From assembly GCA_030620095.1 (NCBI GenBank), contig JAUTXW010000329.1:137501-201500 (forward strand): 64,000 nucleotides of DNA. The letters are read 5' to 3'. Shown here piece by piece: positions 50,753-64,000 of the stretch. The notes under the pieces are model-generated. The model did no database searches. It saw only the letters and a list, made by a program, of their open reading frames with translations, and was not told the origin of the DNA. The DNA is from Kuschelorhynchus macadamiae (taxonomy: Eukaryota; Arthropoda; Insecta; Coleoptera; Curculionidae). Position numbers and translations under genes: made by a program. Numbering within the stretch: the first letter of the stretch is position 1; each line of letters begins with the position of its first letter.

Positions 50753-52966
50753 AATCGCGCTAATATGAATATACGCTGTTATGAATAACTCAGTAGTATG
50801 AACACGAATTTTTTTACAAAGACTATTCATACAAAGAAATAAACTCGTTAGAGCTTGTTTTGTTTACACATTCCATTTCACAACGTTCGTCAACAGTAAC
50901 AGATATATTCGGGTCTTAAAGGTTGATATTATTAGTGTTTTGAGTGAACTAGTTTTGTTTTTGTGGTTATTATTTTCTATTTCTTCTGAGAACATATTTC
51001 GCGGTGAGTTGAGAAAAGTAAAGGCTCTAAAATGCTAAAAGTGAAGGGAAAATCGGAGCGTCTATCTCTTTCCAAAAAAGCAAAATCGTAGAAGACATTA
51101 ATAAAGGTTTGAGCGTGACTGTACTCGCAAAGAAATATAGTATTGCCAAGTCTACAGTTTGTTTAATTAAAAACAAAAAAAAAACAAATTCTGGAGAAAG
51201 TTAGTAATACATTAAAACTAACTCAAACATGCACTTTGAAAAAGGCTGAATTGCCAGAAATGGAAATGCAGCTTTATCGATAGTTTCTTGCTCAACGCAA
51301 AAGGAATATGCCGGTTTCTGGTGAGATGATCAAGCAAAAAGCATTAGCGTTAAGTGCTAGTTTAAATGTTCTTAATTTTAAAGCAAGTGATGGATGGTTG
51401 CAGCACTTTAGAGAACGTCACGGAGTAAGATTCTTAAAGATAAGTGGAGAAAAACTTTCAAGGCGACCCAAACTCGTTACTCCCTTTAAAGAATGATTAA
51501 AGAAAAAAGGATGGATTTAATCAGTGTATTATTAAACTAATAAATATCATTCAGGACTGCCTCAAAAAGGATGTGGTAAAATCAGCTTTTATATTTTACA
51601 TGGGTACTCCAAAATATTTTTGCATGTTCCCGTAATTTTAAACATTTAGAATTCCTAGAATAGTAGAAAGAGAAATTTTAAGTGCAAAAAAAATTTTATC
51701 CTATTCCAGTGGAATGAATAATACTGTTAATATTTGAAGCATTAAAAGGTTAGCGGGTTTTATTGTTGCGGCGAATATTTGAATTTCTTTTAACACCACA
51801 TTCTCTAAAGTTCTCTTTTCTAGTCTAATTTATAATCTACTTACCGTATTATAATTAAACACTAAAGAAGCGTGGCGTTTGTCTAATTATTCTTAATGAA
51901 TAGAGATAAAAAGGTGCAACGTGAACCTGCCGTCTGTCACCACTCACAAAAAATTAATTTATGGGATATGTTTATACAAGATGTTTGGCGCTGACTGGTT
52001 ACTTTGATAGTCCTCATTGTTACAGGTTAAGGGCCTTTTGAGAACTCAAAACCTCCCAGAAAAATCCATTTCACTGTTGGATAATGCACCGTCTCATCCG
52101 TCTGCTGAAGAATTGAGAACCAGGGATGGAAACATTTTTGTGATATTTATGCCACCAAATGTGACGCCTCTGATCCAGCCCACGGATCAGAATGTACTCA
52201 GACTTACCAAGCTTTACTATAGCAACAGCCTTTTGAGTTCTATTGTCGCTGGAGATGACCCAGTAGGAATCGCACTTAAGAAAGTTACATTAAGAGACGT
52301 TATAATTCTATTAGCAGTTGCATGGAACAGGTTAACCCTAGAAACTATTACAAAATGCTGGCAGAATATTATGGTAAAAAACAACTTAAAAACTGATCAA
52401 GAACTAGTGGATGAAGGCGACTGTTTTACAACAGCAGCTGGACAAAACTAGGGATGTCGATACTGTTCTAGGAGAAACAATTACTCTTCTACAAACCATA
52501 GAACCTACGGAATACACGCCTCAAGACACCGAAGAATGGAACAAAGACGCAAATCTTATAGATGATCAAACCAATGAATCTGAAGAAAGTGATTGTGAAT
52601 TCATAGAGGAGCCAGAAATGAAAGTTACACATTCGGAAGCAGTTAAAGCCCTTAAGGTTGCAACAGAATATGCTAAGCAGAACAATTTGAACATTAGTGA
52701 TATAATAACTCTTAAGAACATATATGAAAAAGCCGTTCTAGCAAATCTCTCTATTAAGCAAAAACAACCGAGAATAACTTCTTTTTTTCTGCAAAAGATT
52801 AGTTTTATAAGTTTTGGGGCTCACAAAAATGTACTTACTAACTAATAAAACACTATATACAGTATAAATATTGCTATATAATTAAATTTTTACAACCTTC
52901 ATTTGTATAAACAATACCGCTAATATGAACGCATCAGGATTTTTTGTGTTCGCGTTACCGAGATTG

Positions 52967-52968
<2 letters not shown>
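50750..52968 (+). mobile_element. Tigger/pogo-type DNA transposon, nested and degenerate
   Basis: The ends are TACAATCGCGCTAA at 50750 and, inverted, TACAATCTCGGTAA finishing at 52968. Words such as GCTAATATGAA occur near both. TA arrays flank both sides, so it entered a TA target inside the hAT element. It encodes the transposase pseudogene described separately. Confidence 0.82.
51030..52845 (+). pseudogene. Tigger/pogo (CENP-B-like) transposase, internally disrupted
   Basis: The N-terminal DNA-binding region reads KSKIVEDINKGLSVTVLAKK and YSIAKSTVCLIKNKK (about 51070-51180, with a frameshift). The CENP-B-type second helix region follows with EMIKQKALALSASLN and SDGWLQHFRERHGVRFLKIS (51308-51496). 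From about 51500 to 52016 the sequence is unrelated, so the first catalytic Asp region is missing. Homology resumes with SISLLDNAPSHPSAEEL (second Asp), FMPPNVTPLIQPTDQNV (third Asp) and DVIILLAVAWNRLTLETI, then a shifted C-terminal frame to 52845 ending in KQKQPRITSFF. Inactive. Confidence 0.85.

Positions 52969-52970
<2 letters not shown>

Positions 52971-53023
<53 letters not shown>
52971..53023. repeat. (TA)n microsatellite
   Basis: Right TA flank of the Tigger element. Confidence 0.95.
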
Positions 53024-53024
<1 letters not shown>

Positions 53025-53352
53025 GTCCAAAAGGTAAATACTTATTAAGAAAATTAAAAAAATCAGGAAACTGAATCAAATGTAACCAAAATTATTAAAA
53101 TTTATCAGAGATAATATGTGCGTATTTGCCTAGCATATATTAACTGTGTTTACATACACATTTTATGTTACATGTCATAGAAAACCCACTTTATTATAAG
53201 GTGATTAGGTGGCTCATTCTGTAATAGAATAGTATATAAATACTCTTAAAAAAAGTATTTAAATACTAAATACCTTAAAAAGTATTTGCAATTACAAATA
53301 CAAATACAGGCAGAGAGAAAGTATTTACAATTACAAATACTGCCCAGCTCTG

Positions 53353-53859
53353 ATAGCCATATTATTTTCTTCCAAATTACTTTGAATAATATATAAAGAG
53401 CGATTCATTAGAGAAATCTTCCATTCTTTAACGTTGCGTTGATTGTGGGTCGACCGTAGGGCGTCGGAATTACATTGTATGTATGAGTCCTGGGTTCCGT
53501 TTCAGACAAGTGTTTTTTTATAAAACCTATAATTTTATATGTAATTGTGTTTTAGATATTGGGTTTGGTTAGCTCTGGCTAGGTTTTTTTTCGATTGATG
53601 AAAAAAGTTTATCTGTATATTAAACAATAAAAATAATATATTAAAATATATGGTAACACTGTGTGTACATGCTCAGGTATTAGCTCCTTTTTGAAAAATA
53701 ACAAGGCAAATTGTCAAAGTCAAAATGTCAAAGTCGAAAGTTGTCCGGGACGGAAAAAAACATAGGTACATAGAAAGATGATATTTTCTTGTTTTTAAGG
53801 AGACATTTTTAATTATAGTTTGTGATAAACTTGTGTATTATAATTAACTATCATGAACA
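53353..53859 (+). promoter_or_regulatory. AKAP10 5' flank, candidate promoter and 5' UTR
   Basis: Non-repetitive sequence ahead of the AKAP10 start. A short repeated word (TTGTCAAAGTC, AATGTCAAAGTC) lies at about 53710-53735. No TATA box is obvious near the start. Confidence 0.35.
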
Positions 53860-55805
53860 ATGCTAAAATTTTGGAGAAAAACAGGTAAATATAATGTAAA
53901 TAAATAGAATGAAAACATCAGTCTGTTCATCTATTAATACTTGAAATATAGGTGTGTGTGTATATGACGGTAAAGAGGTAATTTAATTTAAATATCTTTA
54001 GACTTTTAGTTGTATAAAATGTAACTTGTTTGTTCTGGTTTAGACCGTTAGTTATAGCTTTAGCAATTAGCCCTAACTGTATTTCTATTTGCTATATAAA
54101 TTGTATAATTAATGTCTTAATCAGTCAAAAGTTAAAAAAAATCACATGCATTTATCATCAGTGTAAATTAATTTCAACAAATGTTTCAGGAAATATACGG
54201 ATTAAGAATGGCCGATCTCAGTCAATAGAATGTACTTCTGAAAAATGTGATTGTGAATGGTTAGCCCAAAAACAGTGTGTTATTGCTCCCGAGACAGCAC
54301 CTCGGGTACTACTTGAAGATGAGGGATTATGTGATATTGATGAGTTTGAGGCAACAAGAGAGAGATCAAGACTTTCCAAGACATTGGAGGACATATTAGT
54401 CGACAAAGGTGCTCTGGGGCATTATATCCAATATATGGAAATTCGCAATGCCTCCCCTTACATTTTGTGTTATTTAGAAGTAGAAACCTTTAAAACAGAT
54501 CTTCAAGTTAGAGATGGTTTGTTAAAAAATCAGTCAAATAATTCACCACTAATAAATAGATCTGAACATGACAGTCTATCTGTAAGTACAGATTGTGATT
54601 CATTAACAGCAGATTCAAATAGCTTATATGATTATATGACAGTCTCTGACTCAAAAATTTTAGAACCTACACCATCATGTGATGGAAATGAAGCTAGTTG
54701 CATACAAGATAAGATGTTAAATACACATGACAAGATAATTGATACTGCTTTAATTATATTTAAGAAATATGTTGCTCTTGAAGCCAAACTTAGTGTTAAC
54801 TGTTCTGAGGAACTTAGGAAGGAAGTTATGGAAAACATTTGTGATCCAGTAAAAGTTCTTTCTGGAATCTGTTTTAATTCTTTACAAAAATACTTATTTG
54901 ATATGATGAAAAATGAGTTTTTCAATGCATTTATTGAAACTGATTTTTTTTCCAAACATCAAATTGATGTTTTAACTAGTGGTAATGTAGTTTTAGATGA
55001 TATTTTGTACAGTGAAACAGCTCTCTTCTATTTCATGGAGTTTTTAGAACAAGAAAATAAGAGAAGTTTATTAGAATTTTGGATTGCTGCTACAAACTTG
55101 CAACAGCAGTTAAATGATCAAAAAGAATTTTTCGACCCAATTGAAGCTCAAAATGATGCTATAGTTTTATATGACAAATATTTTTCGTTACAAGCCCACT
55201 GCCCTTTGGGTTTCAGTGACAAAGTTAGGTTTACTATAGAACAAAATATCTGTGGAGAGAATGGATTAGTTATAGATTGTTTCCATATCGCATTAAAAAT
55301 AGTTGAACAAGTTCTTGATAAGCATTATCTAAAGCCATTTTTAACCTCACAGTTGTTTTACAAATATCTTTCAGAACTTATTAATACTGTGCAAGCAAGT
55401 GGTTATTCCACTACTGTTGAACACAAAGTGTATTCTCCTTCTGACTGTAGTAGTGAAAAAAGTTTTTGCACAAATACATTTTTGGCCCTTGAAATACCAT
55501 ATGAAAAAAAGAATGATATGAAAATAAAAATGAGTATAGATTCTAGAGAGTTATATGATCCAGACACCTTGTGGAAAAGAAAAAAAGCTCACAGTCTATC
55601 TTTAGGAAGGGTAACAGAGTTGGGAAAGTATGTGGCAGATATTGAACCAGAACCTGATAAAAAAGGATTTAAGTTGAAAGATGTAGTAAAAAAATTTGTT
55701 AGCCTAGATGAAGAAGAAAAAAGAAAGGAAGAAATGGCATGGAAAGTAGCAGAAATGATTGTCAAAGATATCACTAGTGTTACTTTAAGTGATAGCCATC
55801 TGTAA
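53860..55805 (+). CDS. AKAP10: AKAP10 (D-AKAP2; Drosophila pkaap type), PKA-anchoring RGS protein, complete
   Basis: Exon 1 (53860-53884) reads MLKFWRKT and splits a Gly codon at donor GTAAAT. Exon 2 (54190-55805) follows TTTCAG and runs to the stop, giving 546 residues. This start is preferred to the in-frame ATG at 54030, which lies in the intron, because MLKFWRK resembles the family N-terminus. The first RGS domain is split: LSKTLEDILVDKGALGHYIQ at about residue 70, then an acidic insert, then IFKKYVALEAKLSVN to about 265. The second spans about 265-410 (VVLDDILYSETALFYFMEF, NDAIVLYDKYFSLQAHCPLG). The C-terminus has LGRVTELGKYV and the amphipathic helix EEMAWKVAEMIVKDITS, which docks PKA regulatory subunits, and ends DSHL, a PDZ-ligand-like tail. 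Human AKAP10 is longer (about 660). Confidence 0.94.
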
Positions 55806-55946
55806 ATTTGTAAATTGTTAGTACAAAAATATGTAAGTTAAGAATTAAGGTAAAATAATTTTATTATCTTAATGCATAGCTCAAGAAAAAAATCAGAAAT
55901 GATTTAAAAAATCTTATTTAATGTGAAATTATACAGGCAAATGTAA

Positions 55947-55952
55947 AATAAA
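55947..55952 (+). terminator. AKAP10 polyadenylation signal (AATAAA)
   Basis: First canonical hexamer after the stop, at 142 bases. Confidence 0.45.
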
Positions 55953-57692
<1,740 letters not shown>

Positions 57693-57697
57693 GTATA

Positions 57698-59323
57698 CCC
57701 AGTAGTGACCATAAATATAGCAACTTTCGAAAAACTTTAATAAAACTGAAATGAAATTAGTTTGGGGATTCAATATATTTTTCAATTAATTAGCTAACGT
57801 AATGACATAAGCACATAAAGAAAATAAAATAAAAGAAAAATTTAAAAAGACTCAGGAAAATAATTTTCATTTCACACTGGTCAAAAAAATAGCAACATTA
57901 AAAATTAACAACATTTTCTAAAACAAAATAGACTAACTGAAAACAAAATACATTATATTATACTAGTACTTAGTATAGTAACCGTTCTCCTGAATTACAG
58001 CTGCGCATCTCTTAAGCATTGAAAGAATTAAGTTATTTTTATAGTCGTCACTAATTTCTCTCTAAGCTTTCTGTAATTCACTTAAAAGGTCATTCAAATT
58101 GGTATAATTTTTATCACGAATCTTCTCGTCAACAAACTCCCACATGTTTTCGATCGGATTTAAATCCGGACTTTGCGATGGCCAAGGCAAAACAGCAAGT
58201 TTTTCATCTTCAAACCATTTTTTGATTAGCTTCGACGAATGCCTTGGGTCATTGTCTTGTTGAAAAGAGGATCTACGGGGCATCTTGTCATCAATATATG
58301 GGATTAGATGTTCTCTTAAAATATCCCTATATATAAATTTATTTTATTTATTATGATTCCGGTAATTCTATGAAGGGGGTCCATTCCATAACCCGAAAAA
58401 CATCCCCACACCATCACCGATCCGCCGCCATGTTTTACTGTTGGGGTAGTATACTTTTTGTTAAGCCTTTTTCCTATAGGATGTCTCACATAACTCATAC
58501 CATCATTTCTAAATAAGTTGAACTTCGATTCGTCACTAAACGCTACTTTTTTCCATTGATCAGGCGTCCAATCGGCATATTGTTGGGCAAAATTTAATCG
58601 GGCCTTCACATTCTTCTTAGATAAAAGTGGTTTCTTAGCTCTTAGTTTCTTGACTCCTACTAAACAATCCTGCATCAACCAGTCTTCTTCGTATAGTTCT
58701 TGCACTAACAGCTTTTACCTCCATTCCTCCAATTTGTCCAAGAATTTTAGATGAAGACAAAAATGGATTCTGATTTGACAGTCGAACAATCAAGCGATCT
58801 GTTTTTTCTGAAGTGACTTTGGGTCTTCCAGGAATTGATTTCGGCCCAATGATGCCTTTACTCTTATATTGTGCAATAATGCGGGAAACTATAGATTTAT
58901 TTTTCCCTAAAAGGCGACTAATTTCGATAGGTTTTTCCCCGTTATTAAATCTCTCAATCACTATTTTTCTTATTTCTTTTGATATTGTTTTACCGCGACC
59001 CATTTTTAAAAAAAGGTGTATATAATGGAACTAAACCGTTTAAAATACTAGTAATACCACACAGATTGAATTTCACCACTGATGTTTTAAAATGAAAAAG
59101 CAAGAAAGAAAAAAGATAGCAAGAGTTGCTATCTTTTTGACCAGTCCAGAAATGGAATAAAAAAATAAACATTAAATGTAATGCGATATAAACCTTGAAA
59201 CTGTAAATATAAACATCCTTATCAATACCTGTATTGGACAAAAAAAAAAGAATTGGGATTATAGTTAGTACGGATACAAAAAAATTAAATTTGTGAGAAG
59301 TTGCTATATTTATGGCCACTAGT
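57698..59323 (-). mobile_element. Tc1-like DNA transposon with long IR/DR-type inverted repeats
   Basis: The left end CCCAGTAGTGACCATAAATA and inverted right end CACTAGTGGCCATAAATA share CCATAAATATAGCAACTT. A second, inner pair (TGGTCAAAAAAATAGCAAC at about 57878 and its inverse at about 59122-59142) gives the two-repeat IR/DR arrangement known from several Tc1 families. TA arrays flank both sides. The 1.6 kb length is usual for Tc1. Confidence 0.9.
58062..59003 (-). pseudogene. Tc1 transposase (DD34E), nearly intact with frameshifts
   Basis: From the ATG at 59003, MGRGKTISKEIRKIVIERF opens the paired-like DNA-binding region, with EISRLLGKNKSIVSRII as the first helix-turn-helix and GRPKVTSEKTDRLIVR plus a second one. 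A frameshift near 58680 leads to KKPLLSKKNVKARLNFAQQY, then KVAFSDESKFNLF (first Asp) and GGGSVMVWGCFSGYGM. A second frameshift near 58330 leads to SSFQQDNDPRHSSKLIKKWF (second Asp) and WPSQSPDLNPIENMWEFVD (Glu). I count 34 residues between the second Asp and the Glu. All catalytic residues are kept. About 330 residues; inactive only through the frameshifts. Confidence 0.9.
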
Positions 59324-59324
59324 G

Positions 59325-64000
<4,676 letters not shown>

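Larger units (their letters stand above)
50434..53352. mobile_element. hAT element split by a nested Tigger/pogo transposon
   Basis: The left end CAGAGCTGGGCA at 50434 pairs with the inverted right end CAGAGCTGGGCA finishing at 53352. Both arms hold repeated GTAAATACTTT-CTCT and AAGTATTTAAATA words. The flanking 8-mers ATTGCTGT and ATAGCCAT agree at 5 of 8 positions, an eroded duplication. Without the nested element and its TA arrays the hAT would be only about 0.6 kb, so it is non-autonomous. Confidence 0.72.

Noticed and set aside
54030..54189. Upstream extension of the AKAP10 open frame with its own ATG
   Set aside because: It lies in the intron: TTTCAG at 54184-54189 is an acceptor, and the short exon at 53860-53884 gives a family-like start.

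Overview
The window is AT-rich animal nuclear DNA, almost certainly from an arthropod and most likely an insect. The evidence is spliced genes with GT/AG introns, several arthropod-type transposon families and many long (TA)n arrays. My guess of a beetle-like, repeat-rich genome is inference only. No bacterial, phage or CRISPR features are present.

Three conserved host genes can be read. (1) The last two coding exons of Pex5, the PTS1 receptor for peroxisomal import, lie on the + strand (11412-11569 and 27238-27442) across a 15.7 kb intron. Earlier exons were not found and are probably upstream of the window. (2) A complete five-exon RanBP3 gene lies on the - strand (47220 down to 33544), spelling a 367-residue protein. 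Two introns of about 6 kb divide its Ran-binding domain. (3) A complete two-coding-exon AKAP10 gene (Drosophila pkaap type) lies on the + strand (53860-53884 and 54190-55805), spelling 546 residues with RGS domains and a C-terminal PKA-anchoring helix. Pex5 and RanBP3 converge, while RanBP3 and AKAP10 diverge.

Most of the remainder is transposable elements. 0-4.3 kb: a Tc1/mariner-superfamily element with DD41D-like spacing, long inverted repeats and a second element nested in its transposase. 6.5-11 kb: fragments of non-LTR retrotransposons and a hAT 3' end. 13.2-19.0 kb: a nearly full-length R1-like retrotransposon inside the Pex5 intron, antisense to the gene, with 16-bp target duplications and a 61-bp U4 snRNA 5' domain fused to its 5' end. 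24-26 kb: a decayed arthropod repeat-protein gene behind a TATA box. 40.4-43.5 kb: a non-LTR element in a RanBP3 intron. 44-45.6 kb: a small hAT and a + strand RT fossil carrying a hairpin insert. 48.5-49.3 kb: an 838-bp non-autonomous hAT with a perfect 8-bp duplication. 50.4-53.4 kb: a hAT with a Tigger/pogo element nested in it. 57.6-63 kb: a Tc1 element (DD34E) and a 3 kb non-LTR element in and beside very long (TA)n arrays.

The most notable observations are the U4-retrotransposon chimera, the repeated placement of TA-targeting transposons inside (TA)n arrays, a tandem duplication in which only one copy has an expanded TA array, several nested insertions, a 60-bp tandem repeat in a RanBP3 intron and two strong hairpins. 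I do not see a defence system, biosynthetic cluster or other new multi-gene system.
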